From Bartonella apihabitans (GTDB lineage: Bacteria; Pseudomonadota; Alphaproteobacteria; Rhizobiales; Rhizobiaceae): a stretch of DNA of 64,000 nucleotides. Numbering within the stretch: the first letter of the stretch is position 1; each line of letters starts with the position of its first letter. The DNA lies in the NCBI RefSeq assembly GCF_030758755.1, contig NZ_CP132387.1:868001-932000 (forward strand), in the 5' to 3' direction. Below the pieces are notes generated by a model that was not told where the DNA came from, made no database searches, and worked only from the letters and a program-made list of their open reading frames with translations. This document shows, piece by piece, positions 18,796 to 27,733 of this stretch. The position numbers and the translations under genes were made by a program.

Positions 18796-18996
18796 CTTAG
18801 CCTCTTTACTCTATACACATTGAAAGACGGTGGTACTTTCAATAAAGCATGCTTATCCTAACCTTTAAGGAATTAGAAAGGAATACGTTCTTGGCTAAAG
18901 TTTGAAATCTTTTAAGATAAAGTTAACGGCGCCACGACGGGAGTCTCAAAAAACTAAAAAAAATATTATAAATCAAATATATAGGACGATTAAAAG

Positions 18997-19320
18997 TTGG
19001 TACATATTTTGTTCATAAGTGAGGAAAACAACCAGCAATTTGCTGTGGATAGCTCATCAGGCCTCACTCTGATGGAGGCTGCACTGGAAAATAACGTGCC
19101 CGGCATCATCGCCGAATGTGGTGGCGCATGTTCCTGTGCAACATGTCATGTCTATATAGATGAAAAATGGCAGAACAGGGTAGGGGCGCCAAATATAATG
19201 GAAGATGATATGTTGGATTTTGCTTATGACAGACGTGAAAATTCCAGACTTTCTTGTCAAATTGTTCTCGATGAAAGTCTGGATGGACTTGTTGTTTACA
19301 TTCCCGAACGCCAAAGTTGA
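18997..19320 (+). CDS. 2Fe-2S ferredoxin, adrenodoxin type
   Basis: A 107-residue electron carrier. Four cluster cysteines are in place: C-x5-C-x2-C in CGGACSCATC (about residues 40-50) and one in RLSCQIV (about 87). The ECGGACSCATCHVYI pattern and the MEDDMLDFA segment mark the ISC/adrenodoxin type rather than plant type. The start is TTG at 18997 with AGGA about 12 nt upstream; no ATG gives a family-like N-terminus. Convergent with the DUF922 gene, whose stop lies 3 nt away. Likely roles are Fe-S cluster assembly or supplying electrons to an oxygenase. Confidence 0.9.
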   Translation: MVHILFISEENNQQFAVDSSSGLTLMEAALENNVPGIIAECGGACSCATCHVYIDEKWQNRVGAPNIMEDDMLDFAYDRRENSRLSCQIVLDESLDGLVVYIPERQS

Positions 19321-19323
19321 TGA

Positions 19324-19950
19324 TTATTGCTTTGCTTGTTCCAGTTTTTGCAAACGTCCGACAAGTAAATTTATAAAGCGGTGATCGAAATTGACCGCCT
19401 CTGCACGATCAAACTGTCGCTGGGCATTTTCATGGTCGATCAGGATATTATAGGTTGTCTTTTCGATATCCTGCTTCAACAGATTGCAATTCGATCTATA
19501 GGGAAGACTTTTTACCGAGCGTTCTATTTTTGTCGCATGGGAGCGGGCAATCACAATGTGACTTTCTTCATGGCGCTGGATATCCCTCGACAATGTGTCC
19601 CATACGAGAGCCATTTCGATCGATTTGGTCGTTGAACGCTGTTTCCATCTCGGCAGAGACATTTTTGCATGAACATCAACACTCACAGATGCGACTTTGC
19701 AATAACGACCGTCCTGAACAAGTTTCAATCGCGGATCAAACGAAATTGTTGTGGCTCCTGGATGGCGGCTTGCGGTACTTTTAATATAGGGTCCCTTATG
19801 TGCCAAGGCCTTATCGAGTTGCTCAGGAGTTGTGCCTGACAAGGTGTAATAGCTGACAGTTTTATAAATTCTGGCGGCATCAGCCGTTACAGAAAACGGT
19901 ATCAAGAAAAAACATGTAGCAGCCAAAGTACTGATCGTTTTTTTGAACAT
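19324..19950 (-). CDS. DUF922-family periplasmic protein with HExxH motif
   Basis: A 208-residue protein with a signal peptide (MFKKTISTLAATCFFLIPF.., cleavage after ADAA at about 26). The central part carries RHEESHIVIA, an HExxH motif typical of zinc metalloproteases and of DUF922 proteins. Whether it is an active peptidase is not shown. No operon partner. It converges with the ferredoxin gene. Confidence 0.75.
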   Translation of the reverse strand: MFKKTISTLAATCFFLIPFSVTADAARIYKTVSYYTLSGTTPEQLDKALAHKGPYIKSTASRHPGATTISFDPRLKLVQDGRYCKVASVSVDVHAKMSLPRWKQRSTTKSIEMALVWDTLSRDIQRHEESHIVIARSHATKIERSVKSLPYRSNCNLLKQDIEKTTYNILIDHENAQRQFDRAEAVNFDHRFINLLVGRLQKLEQAKQ

Positions 19951-20055
19951 TTTAATCTCTGTCGTTAAAAATAGTAAACTTCTGTGATCATTTACATGAA
20001 TATGCTAAAAAAGCGTCTACAAAATAAGACAATCTTGAAGCAAGCGAAAATTAAT

Positions 20056-20892
20056 ATGAAAAACTTCTGGTCGATTGGTCATAACAAAACAATTTCACTT
20101 CATCCGTCATCTGTTTTGATGGGCATCTTGAACGTGACTCCGGACTCCTTTTCAGATGGGGGGAAACATAATTCTTTGCAAGAGGCCGTTAGCTTTGGAC
20201 AAAAAATGATGGATGATGGCGCTTCCATTATTGATATCGGAGGCGAATCCACGCGACCGGGATTTGAAAGCGTCACCATAAAAGAAGAACAAAATCGTGT
20301 ATTGCCGGTTGTCGAAAAATTGGCCGGAAAAGAGGGGGCGTTTTTATCTATTGATACATATCACGCGGAAACTGCCCATCTTGCCTTGAAAGCGGGTGCC
20401 CACATCATCAACGATATTTGGGGGTTGCAGCGGGAACCCGAAATGGCCGAGATTATTGCTTCGGAGCGAGCGGGCGTAGTCATCATGCACAATTCCCGTG
20501 ACCGCGACGTTTTGACTGACATTATTGAAGATCAGAAATTCTTTTTTGACAAATCTTTGGAACTTGCCAAAAAGTCCGGTATTGCCGATGATGCTATTGT
20601 ACTTGACCCGGGATTCGGGTTCGGGCTGGATTTTCATGATAACCTTGTCTTGTTGAACCGCGCTTCAGAACTTCATATGTTCGGTTTTCCTTTACTGGCT
20701 GCAACATCAAGAAAACGTTTCCTCGGTACTTTAACCGGTCAGCAAGAAGCAAAAATGCGCGATATAGCAACGACAGCAACCTCCGTTTTATTAAGACAAG
20801 CGGGTTTTTCTATTTTTAGAGTACATAATGTGATGATGAATAAGGATGCATTGGCTGTTGTAGACGGGGTCGAAGGCGTGGCATGCAACTAG
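20056..20892 (+). CDS. folP: Dihydropteroate synthase
   Basis: Joins p-aminobenzoate to hydroxymethyl-dihydropterin pyrophosphate in folate synthesis. Motifs: MGILNVTPDSFSDGG, GASIIDIGGESTRPG, VLDPGFGFG, AATSRKRFLG. I place the start at ATG 20056 (MKNFWSIG), giving 278 residues, near the family norm. The open frame extends to GTG 19984, but the added 24 basic residues look unlike the family. It overlaps folK by 10 nt. No folB (dihydroneopterin aldolase) lies between them, although folP-folB-folK is a common alphaproteobacterial order. Confidence 0.93.
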   Translation: MKNFWSIGHNKTISLHPSSVLMGILNVTPDSFSDGGKHNSLQEAVSFGQKMMDDGASIIDIGGESTRPGFESVTIKEEQNRVLPVVEKLAGKEGAFLSIDTYHAETAHLALKAGAHIINDIWGLQREPEMAEIIASERAGVVIMHNSRDRDVLTDIIEDQKFFFDKSLELAKKSGIADDAIVLDPGFGFGLDFHDNLVLLNRASELHMFGFPLLAATSRKRFLGTLTGQQEAKMRDIATTATSVLLRQAGFSIFRVHNVMMNKDALAVVDGVEGVACN

Positions 20893-21419
20893 CTAATAAG
20901 AAAAAAAATTCCAACAATATTTCTAATAAAGCCTGGCTGGGGCTAGGGGGTAATATCGGGGATGTTCCATCGACTTTGAAATATGCTCTTGCCGATATCG
21001 AACACTCTTCGGAAAACCATCTGATATCTGTTTCATCCTTCTATCAGACACCCCCATGGGGCAAAATAGACCAAAACCGGTTTGTCAATATTTGCTGTGA
21101 AATCGAGACGCTTTTTGATCCGGAAAGTTTGTTGCAGTTCTGTTTGGATATCGAGAAAAAATATGGTCGGGAAAGAAAAATAAAATGGGGGCCGAGAACT
21201 CTCGATATAGACCTGCTTGTTTATGAAAATATCCCTCATTACCAGTCGGAAACCCTGACATTACCGCACCCGTTGATGACTGAAAGAGCGTTTGTTTTAT
21301 ACCCTTTATGCGAAATAGCGCCGGCTCTTATTGTTAATGGACGGACTGTCAGCGAGTGGAAGAAGGACTGCTCGGATGATGGCATTGTGGTACTTCCGAC
21401 ACACTTCACGATGAGATGA
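20883..21419 (+). CDS. folK: 2-amino-4-hydroxy-6-hydroxymethyldihydropteridine pyrophosphokinase
   Basis: A 178-residue HPPK, which pyrophosphorylates hydroxymethyl-dihydropterin, the substrate of the upstream folP product. Motifs: LGLGGNIGD near the N-terminus, QTPPWG, FVNICCEIET, and KWGPRTLDIDLLVYEN with catalytic RTLDIDLL. Its start lies inside the end of folP, indicating translational coupling. Confidence 0.93.
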   Translation: MQLANKKKNSNNISNKAWLGLGGNIGDVPSTLKYALADIEHSSENHLISVSSFYQTPPWGKIDQNRFVNICCEIETLFDPESLLQFCLDIEKKYGRERKIKWGPRTLDIDLLVYENIPHYQSETLTLPHPLMTERAFVLYPLCEIAPALIVNGRTVSEWKKDCSDDGIVVLPTHFTMR

Positions 21420-21527
21420 CTGTCATTTCACATATTAATGATGACGGAAGAGAAAAAAATCGTTAAAGGGCTTTATAAGTTCGATCGTGTTTAAAGCATC
21501 GTCGAGTAGCTAAGCTGAGGTGCCCGT

Positions 21528-22076
21528 ATGTCAAGCGTATTTCCGAAATCCATCTTTATCGTTGCAGGTTTTGCACTTTCCGTTACCGGATGTACAACAA
21601 CACAAAACTCGACAACGGCAACGAATTCTCTGACAACTGCTGTTGCAAGCAATCCGGCACCGAAATTTCCTTCATTTACAGCTCCGACACGCAGCGTAGC
21701 CCCCGATCTCGCACAAGCTTGCATCAATAGCGCAGCAAATAAGTATTTTCTGCCTACGCGCGTTATTAAAGCGGTTGATTCCCGCAAACCCGGAGATGGC
21801 TCGACACAAGTCATCCTCAAAGTTGATTTACGTGATGCTGTTTGTACCGTCAGTGCAGGCGGTGTCGTAAAATCGGTGATTGACACATCTCCGAAAAGTG
21901 CAGATCAGATAGCTGCTGAAGCTCAGGCGGCTGCAGGAACCAAAGCTTTATCGCAAAATACAACGGAAACGACTGTTGTCAGGACGCCTAAGAAAACTAC
22001 ATCGACAACGAAAACCTCTACCGGCGTTAAAAAACGGACACAAGCGACAGCAGCCTCAGGGCAATCATTATACTAA
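21528..22076 (+). CDS. Hypothetical lipoprotein
   Basis: A 182-residue protein with a signal peptide and lipobox SVTGC (Cys about residue 22), a Thr/Ser/Ala-rich linker, a central region with two cysteines (AQACINSAANKYFLPTR, LRDAVCTVSAGGVV), and a basic, Thr-rich tail (RTPKKTTSTTKTSTGVKKR). The central part looks like a small periplasmic domain, and the tail could bind peptidoglycan or polyanions. I do not recognise the family beyond 'rhizobial lipoprotein'. GAGG precedes the ATG. Confidence 0.7.
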   Translation: MSSVFPKSIFIVAGFALSVTGCTTTQNSTTATNSLTTAVASNPAPKFPSFTAPTRSVAPDLAQACINSAANKYFLPTRVIKAVDSRKPGDGSTQVILKVDLRDAVCTVSAGGVVKSVIDTSPKSADQIAAEAQAAAGTKALSQNTTETTVVRTPKKTTSTTKTSTGVKKRTQATAASGQSLY

Positions 22077-22135
22077 GAGTTTGTCTAGCATAGCGTTAAT
22101 AGCAGCACAGCATTGATAAAAGGGTGATCGGGGTT

Positions 22136-22822
22136 TTATCTATCCGGATAGGAACGGGGGGTATAGCTCCAGACTTTGCCTGCCCTTTCAAAACGGCGTG
22201 TTTGACTTGAACCGATGATAACCACAGAACGACTCGTAATGTCTCTGATGTTCAAGTCGGCAAGTGTCGTTATCAAAGTCTGTTCGCCGGTGCGTCCAAT
22301 ATCGGTGCCTATCATAACAACCCGATCGGCAGGGCAAAGTTGGTTCAATATACGCAAGACATCAACAATTTTCGTCGGGCGGGCGCGTGATACAGGGTTG
22401 TAGAGGGCCAACACCATATCCGATTTTATTGCCGCAACCAGCCGTTTTTCGATGATTGCCCAGGGCTTCAGATTATCGGACAATGAAATAACCGCGAAAT
22501 CGTGCCCCAACGGAGCTCCGAGACGTGCTGCGGCAGATTGGGCAGCCGTTATTCCCGTTTCTACTTTTACTTCGACATTGTCCCAAAGCGGCGAGTAGTT
22601 CTCATCGAGAGTTTCAAAAACAGCGGCTGCCATGGCGAATATTCCGGGGTCTCCCGAAGAAATCATAGCCACTCTTTTCCCCGTGGCGGCAAGATCCAAT
22701 GCTTCTTTTGCTCTTAAAAGTTCTTGCCTGTTATCGCTCGGATGAAGCGTTTGTTTCCCCAGAAATGGAGCTGCGAGTTTTATATAATAATCATAGCCGA
22801 AAATATCGGTTGCTTCTGCCAA
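22136..22822 (-). CDS. cobJ: Precorrin-3B C17-methyltransferase, N-terminus lost to a frameshift
   Basis: SAM-dependent methyltransferase of the aerobic cobalamin pathway, converting precorrin-3B to precorrin-4. The open frame begins at a TTG (LAEATDIFGYDYYI) and includes VAMISSGDPGIFAMA and SDMVLALYNPVSRARP. Upstream, the same frame reads LGNNENITFSARNALAEA after a TGA, while the upstream CbiG-domain frame ends in GLLTIVGL, the start of a typical CobJ. Two missing bases near 22860-22870 would rejoin VGL-x-x-GNNENIT and restore the glycine-rich SAM loop. As read, CobJ lacks that loop and is probably inactive, unless the sequence is wrong or ribosomes shift frame. Confidence 0.8.
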   Translation of the reverse strand: MAEATDIFGYDYYIKLAAPFLGKQTLHPSDNRQELLRAKEALDLAATGKRVAMISSGDPGIFAMAAAVFETLDENYSPLWDNVEVKVETGITAAQSAAARLGAPLGHDFAVISLSDNLKPWAIIEKRLVAAIKSDMVLALYNPVSRARPTKIVDVLRILNQLCPADRVVMIGTDIGRTGEQTLITTLADLNIRDITSRSVVIIGSSQTRRFERAGKVWSYTPRSYPDR

Positions 22823-22826
22823 AGCA

Positions 22827-23537
22827 TTACGAGCAGAAAAGGTAATATTTTCGTTGTTTCCGAGTCAGCCCGACAATTGTAAGTAGCCCGTTTTTTTTGC
22901 TCTTACGATAAATAAGCTTGGTAGACGAGCCTTTTATATCGCTCCCGTTTTCATCAATAACGATTTTGAGTGAAGCGTCCGTTGCAAATGGGAGTGAACC
23001 GGTAGAAAACCATTGATGCGTTCCCACCAGCTCCACGGTTTCTCCGGCAAGGAGCGAAGAAAGAAAACTTGCAGCATCTTTTTTGTTGACAAGTTCGAGG
23101 TCTTCCGGAGGGGTGAGAAGATTTAGACCAAATCGCAAATATCCGCTGGTGGTAATTGCTGCATGACTATCAAGAAGCTTTGCAAGGTCAGAAGCGAGAT
23201 CATTTGCCCCGATATTCGCTCCCAATAATGGGACAACGGAAGAACCATCTTCGGTAATACACAAAACCGGAGGTTCACTGAATTTGTCTTTCAAAAGCGG
23301 GGCAAGAATTCGGATGAGTATACCGCTAGCACAAAAAGCAATAATCGGACGGCCGGATAGGAAAGCCTCTTTTATTGAATTGGCTATATCATCTACGATC
23401 GTAATATCGCTGCCCTCAACACGGCTTGTTCCATATATGGTTGCGTTTTTCAAAAATTTGGAAATAGCAATAGCCCGATCTTTCGGAAAATCGGAAAATA
23501 TAAAAATACCAGTATGTTGTGACGAATAATTAAACAA
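22827..23537 (-). CDS. CbiG-like domain, apparently the N-terminal part of a broken CbiG-CobJ fusion
   Basis: A 236-residue frame from TTG 23537 with AAAGG 9 nt upstream. It contains the CbiG pattern IAFCASGILIRILAPLL, CITEDGSSVVPLLGANIGAN and AAITTSGYLRFGLNL. The last 25 residues change character: GLLTIVGL, then TRKQRKYYLFCS and stop. GLLTIVGL is how CobJ begins, so the natural protein is most likely a CbiG-CobJ fusion interrupted here. CbiG opens the delta-lactone in the anaerobic pathway; in aerobic clusters fused copies have a less clear role. It lies 23 nt after cobI. Confidence 0.75.
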   Translation of the reverse strand: MFNYSSQHTGIFIFSDFPKDRAIAISKFLKNATIYGTSRVEGSDITIVDDIANSIKEAFLSGRPIIAFCASGILIRILAPLLKDKFSEPPVLCITEDGSSVVPLLGANIGANDLASDLAKLLDSHAAITTSGYLRFGLNLLTPPEDLELVNKKDAASFLSSLLAGETVELVGTHQWFSTGSLPFATDASLKIVIDENGSDIKGSSTKLIYRKSKKNGLLTIVGLTRKQRKYYLFCS

Positions 23538-23560
23538 TATAATTAACCTTTTTGCCTATA

Positions 23561-24301
23561 TCAGGTCTTATTTTGGTGCTTTATACCCGGTATCAATACA
23601 AGTGAGAAATATGGTGATTTTTCACTATCAGCTTCTAGGATCGGAATGATTTTCTGCTCATCCATTGTCGCCCGCTCAATATAGAGTGCACGTTCCGTCA
23701 GTCCGGTTATTTCCAAAGCCTCTTTTATTTTGGACAGGTTTCTTCCTACTTTCATAATAGCAAATGCATCGCCGTTGCGGAGTTTATCGACAAGCGCCTG
23801 TTTCTCCAAGACGCCTGACAAAACGGTAAAGATTTGATTGCGGTAACACAAAGGCACCTGTAAAACAGATGCTGCTCCGAATATTGAAGAAATACCCGGA
23901 ATGATTTCTGTCGGGTAGCTTTTTCCCAGAAGGTCATAAAGATACATAAACGAGCTATAAAATAGCGGATCCCCTTCAGCCAAAATAACAACAATTTTGT
24001 TATTTTTTAAATATAAATCAATTGTTTGGTACGCGTTTTTATAAAACTGATTTAACTTTTCGCGATAGAGATCGGATCGGCTGTCGGATTGCACAGTTAC
24101 AGGGTAGGTTAATGGCTGTAAATGTGCTTTTTCAGAAATCCAACGCTTGGCAATTCTTAGCGCATTGCTGTTATGCGTTTCCGTTTCGTGATAAACGATA
24201 ACGTCGGCGGACTGGATCGCTTTCATCCCTTTAACCGTTATAAGTTCGGGATCGCCTGGGCCGACGCCAACACCGATAAGCTTTGCTCGTTTCCCGTTCA
24301 T
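23561..24301 (-). CDS. cobI: Precorrin-2 C20-methyltransferase
   Basis: A 246-residue SAM-dependent methyltransferase making precorrin-3A. It has the tetrapyrrole methylase signature LIGVGVGPGDPELITVKG at the N-terminus, VVILAEGDPLFYSSFMYL (about 108-125) and EIIPGISSIFGAAS. Its ATG overlaps the cobH stop by 4 nt. Part of the minus-strand run cobG-cobH-cobI-cbiG/cobJ. Confidence 0.93.
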   Translation of the reverse strand: MNGKRAKLIGVGVGPGDPELITVKGMKAIQSADVIVYHETETHNSNALRIAKRWISEKAHLQPLTYPVTVQSDSRSDLYREKLNQFYKNAYQTIDLYLKNNKIVVILAEGDPLFYSSFMYLYDLLGKSYPTEIIPGISSIFGAASVLQVPLCYRNQIFTVLSGVLEKQALVDKLRNGDAFAIMKVGRNLSKIKEALEITGLTERALYIERATMDEQKIIPILEADSEKSPYFSLVLIPGIKHQNKT

Positions 24302-24924
24302 TCGCGTTCACTCGCCAAAGCGTTAATAGCAGCCGCAGCCATAGCGCTACCACCACGTCTTCCGTGAACAACAACATAGGGTATGGAAAATTGGTTTTTA
24401 GCCAAAGCCTGTTTGGATTCTTTTGCACCGACAAATCCTACCGGACAGCCGATAATCAATTCAGGCTTTTCGAAACCTTGTTCAATGAGGTTGAGCAGGT
24501 GAAAGAGTGCTGTTGGTGCATTACCAATTACGACAACAGAATTTTTTATATAAGGTTTCCAAAGTCCGACTGCTGCTGCTGAACGCGTGTTTCCGATTTT
24601 TTTCGCGTGTTCCGCTACAGATTTATCTTCGAGTGTACAGATGACCTGATTATTCGCCGGTAACCGTTTTCGTGTGATTCCTTCAGCAACCATTTTGGCG
24701 TCGCATAATATTGGAGCACCGTCGGCGAGCGCCTTCCTGCCGATACTGCCAGCGCCGTCGGAAAATGCAATATCTTTCACGATGTCAGTCATACCGCAAG
24801 CGTGTATAACCCTTACGACCAGTTTTTCGAGATCGGCCGGTATATTGCTGAGATCGGCTTCCGAGCGTATTGTTGCAAATGACCGGTTGTAAATTTCCTG
24901 ACCATCTCTGATATATTCAAGCAT
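24298..24924 (-). CDS. cobH: Precorrin-8X methylmutase
   Basis: A 208-residue enzyme that moves the C11 methyl group to C12 to give hydrogenobyrinate. The catalytic His lies in VVRVIHACGMTDI (about residue 42). Other family segments are GAPILCDAKMVAEGITRKRL and GNAPTALFHLLNLIEQG, and the GRRGGSAMAAAAINAL tail is typical. It overlaps cobI by 4 nt and follows cobG by 27 nt. Confidence 0.94.
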   Translation of the reverse strand: MLEYIRDGQEIYNRSFATIRSEADLSNIPADLEKLVVRVIHACGMTDIVKDIAFSDGAGSIGRKALADGAPILCDAKMVAEGITRKRLPANNQVICTLEDKSVAEHAKKIGNTRSAAAVGLWKPYIKNSVVVIGNAPTALFHLLNLIEQGFEKPELIIGCPVGFVGAKESKQALAKNQFSIPYVVVHGRRGGSAMAAAAINALASERE

Positions 24925-24951
24925 AGCTTCACGCCTTTTTAGGGTATTTTT

Positions 24952-26319
24952 CTAATTCTGGTTTTCTATATAGCGCATAACATCAGATATGCTCATATTC
25001 TCGCACAATAGTTGCCCGAATTTATTTTTTCCCGTCTCATTCGTTAAATTTGCACGATAAAGGTTATAAATACCGTCTTTGACAGCCAGAATAGTGAACG
25101 GAAAAGCTTCGGTTGCCACGCAGGATTTTGAACACGCGGTCAAATGAACGAGCGCTCTTGGATTGCCTGAAAAATGCTCGACGAGATATTTTCCATCACG
25201 TTGAACATTGGAAAGTGCCGAATGACAGAAAGGCGCACCGGCACAACAATAAACATAAAGTGCCGGGTTATTTTCGTCGGTTGCAAGCCTGAGTTTCGAA
25301 AGACCGTCTCTGATCAATATTGCTTCATTCCGACTGCAATCGGGTATGACAATTCCCTGATAATGGGTAAGGCGTATCGGCGTGTTGCGAGCGCGAATTC
25401 TGGCAACTTCTGCGACGCCGTGCAAGGTTTTCGATGCCATTCGTCCAAGCTCGGGTCTTGCTCCCACATAAAAAAGGTCTTTCTGTTTCTGCGGTAATAT
25501 GCCGGTTAATGTCGACAGGTTTTCGTGTAATTCGGGGTTCATCAACGGCTTAGAGATATCATTGCCAAAGTGTTGATAGATTTGGGCAAGAAAATCTTTA
25601 AATCTGCCACTGACACAAAGATGCTTCATGCGACTTATTGAAGGTTCGGATTTTGTTATGGAGATGAACAATCCGAGCACATATCGTATAAATTCCAGCG
25701 CTTTTTTTTCTGTGATGCTGCCAATGGCATGCGATTTGCTATTCCGCATGTCGAGCGCCGATGAAGCAAATCCAAAGTTATAAGTTTTGCCGTCAGGATG
25801 GGCTGAAAGCCAGATATCGGCTTTATGGTTCAGAACCTGTGTTGTTTCACCGCCATTTATCAGAAATGAAAACTTCGGAGACAGTGTCGCAAAGTTCTTG
25901 TCAAGCTGCAACATGGCAAGAAGCTTGTCGGCAAATTCAACTGTATTACATGACATGTTTACGTCAATGCCGGCGGTTGGTGCAACCATGACATTTCGTA
26001 TGTCATCGCCTTCCGGAGTTAAAGGCCCGAGACCCAGATCAAGAATTTTGTTGATCAGCTTTTGTTGGTTGTTTTTTGCAACAGCGCGTATTTGCACATT
26101 TGCTCGTGTTGTGAATTCGACATAGCCATGTGAAAAAGTTTCGGCTGCGTCTGCTATGCCGTCAATTTGCTCGCTCGTCAAACGGCCCAACGGAAGTTTT
26201 ATTCGGCAAATACCGCCATCATTGGCTAACGGCATCCGAAACAATCCCGGACAGGCAAATCGTCTATCCTGAACTGCCTTGATTTTACGTTCATTTTCTG
26301 TAGGTGCGGCGGTAATCAT
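24952..26319 (-). CDS. cobG: Precorrin-3B synthase (ring-contraction monooxygenase)
   Basis: Nitrite/sulfite-reductase-like iron-sulfur enzyme that uses O2 to make precorrin-3B, marking the aerobic route. 4Fe-4S cysteines are in CCAGAPFCHSA (about residue 365) and HLTACSKSCVATEA (about 400). The N-terminal half has CPGLFRMPLANDGGICRIKL. I place the start at ATG 26319 (MITAAPTENERK). A TTG at 26343 would add eight residues but has no ribosome binding site. It diverges from cobL across about 70 bp; no cobalamin riboswitch fits in that gap. Confidence 0.9.
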   Translation of the reverse strand: MITAAPTENERKIKAVQDRRFACPGLFRMPLANDGGICRIKLPLGRLTSEQIDGIADAAETFSHGYVEFTTRANVQIRAVAKNNQQKLINKILDLGLGPLTPEGDDIRNVMVAPTAGIDVNMSCNTVEFADKLLAMLQLDKNFATLSPKFSFLINGGETTQVLNHKADIWLSAHPDGKTYNFGFASSALDMRNSKSHAIGSITEKKALEFIRYVLGLFISITKSEPSISRMKHLCVSGRFKDFLAQIYQHFGNDISKPLMNPELHENLSTLTGILPQKQKDLFYVGARPELGRMASKTLHGVAEVARIRARNTPIRLTHYQGIVIPDCSRNEAILIRDGLSKLRLATDENNPALYVYCCAGAPFCHSALSNVQRDGKYLVEHFSGNPRALVHLTACSKSCVATEAFPFTILAVKDGIYNLYRANLTNETGKNKFGQLLCENMSISDVMRYIENQN

Positions 26320-26390
26320 TTTGCTTGCTCTCGGAGTGGGCAAATTCTAATAAAGCTAAATAGGGACAAATAGCTTACCGATCAACGTGA

Positions 26391-27605
26391 ATGAACAAAA
26401 AACCTTGGCTGAAAATTATTGGTATTGGAGATGATGGCTGGAGTGGTCTTACACTGCGCCAACAAAATGCTATAACTGCGGCTTCCTATATATATGGCGG
26501 CAAAAGACACCTTGGGTTTTTGCCTGAAAATTTGCCGGCAAAATTAATTCCTTGGCCGTCACCTTTTTCAAAAGGCGTAGACGGGATATTGTCGTTAAAA
26601 GGGCAAAATGTTGTTGCGTTGGTCAGTGGCGATCCCATGTTTTTCGGAGCAGGAGCAACTTTACTGCGAAAATTACCTATAGCCGAGGTATTGGTTTTGC
26701 CGCACCCGTCGTCGTTTTCATTGGCCGCATCCCATCTCGGCTGGGCATTGCAGGACACAGTTTGTCTGTCAATCAATGGCCGTCCTATTCGTTCTATAAT
26801 CGGCCAATTGCAGAACAATAACCGGCTGATTATTCTGTCGGAAAACAAAGATAGTCCATCAGAGCTTGCGAAACTCCTAGTAGATTATGGTTTTGGTGCA
26901 AGCAAAATGACAGTCATGGAACACCTGGGTGGTGAGAAACAACGCATTCGCTCTTTAAAGGCTGATAAATTCGACCTTGATGATTGCGAAAATCTCAATC
27001 TGGTAGCGGTTGAATGTCGTGCCGATAGTTCAGATGCCGGATTTAGTTTTTGTTCAGGATTGCCTGATGACGCCTTTTTTACAGACGGTCAACTCACCAA
27101 ACAGGATGTTCGGGCAGTTACTATGGCGCATCTTGCTCCGAAATTTGGTGAAGTGTTGTGGGATGTTGGAGCCGGTAGCGGCTCGATTTCGATTGAATGG
27201 TTACGTGCCGCTAGAGGAACACGTGCTTATGCAATTGAAAGAAAAGAGAGTAGACAAAATACGATTTTAAAAAATGCCGATCATTTTGGAGTTATCGGTC
27301 TCTCACTCGTAAGAGGAGAAGCGCCGTTTTGTCTCGCTGGCCTTGAAAGTCCCGATGCAATATTTATTGGCGGCGGTTTTACCCATCCAGATTTATTCGA
27401 CCGCTGCTGGAAAAGTTTGAAATCCGGTGGAAGGCTCATTGTCAATGCTGTAACGCTTGAAACCAATGCCATCCTTGCAGAGCATTCCAAAAACGTTAAT
27501 GCGCGCCTCATTCATCTTGCATTTGCCGAAGCTGTTCCTTTGGGAAATTTCCATGTATGGCGCAATTCGCTTCCGATCACCATGATGATTGCCCGAAAAA
27601 CCTGA
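26391..27605 (+). CDS. cobL: Precorrin-6Y C5,15-methyltransferase (decarboxylating)
   Basis: A 404-residue bifunctional enzyme: a CbiE-like methylase domain at about 1-200 (KIIGIGDDGWSGLT, VVALVSGDPMFFGAG) and a CbiT-like domain at about 215-404 (LWDVGAGSGSISIEWLRA SAM loop, AIERKESR, DAIFIGGGFTHP). Converts precorrin-6B to precorrin-8X, the substrate of the cobH product. Transcribed away from cobG. cobM, cobK and cobF, which often sit nearby, are absent: the next gene is hfq. Confidence 0.93.
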   Translation: MNKKPWLKIIGIGDDGWSGLTLRQQNAITAASYIYGGKRHLGFLPENLPAKLIPWPSPFSKGVDGILSLKGQNVVALVSGDPMFFGAGATLLRKLPIAEVLVLPHPSSFSLAASHLGWALQDTVCLSINGRPIRSIIGQLQNNNRLIILSENKDSPSELAKLLVDYGFGASKMTVMEHLGGEKQRIRSLKADKFDLDDCENLNLVAVECRADSSDAGFSFCSGLPDDAFFTDGQLTKQDVRAVTMAHLAPKFGEVLWDVGAGSGSISIEWLRAARGTRAYAIERKESRQNTILKNADHFGVIGLSLVRGEAPFCLAGLESPDAIFIGGGFTHPDLFDRCWKSLKSGGRLIVNAVTLETNAILAEHSKNVNARLIHLAFAEAVPLGNFHVWRNSLPITMMIARKT

Positions 27606-27733
27606 ACTTTTTGACATATCATGCTACTTAAAGCTGTGGGCGCGGTTGTAGTTACGGATTGACAATTGGTGGTTTTTTGTTCGATATGAACAAATTGGAA
27701 TTTTATGCGGTTCGAAATATAGGTATAAGAACA

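Noticed and set aside
22820..22875. Programmed +1 frameshifting for CbiG-CobJ
   Set aside because: A +1 shift at CTG-A-CTC would give VGLLGNN, one residue short of the normal VGLxxGNN loop, and there is no recognisable stimulatory structure or slow codon arrangement; a two-base deletion or error is simpler.
26320..26390. Cobalamin riboswitch between cobG and cobL
   Set aside because: The gap is about 70 bp, too short for the roughly 200-nt element, and no B12-box-like segment was seen.
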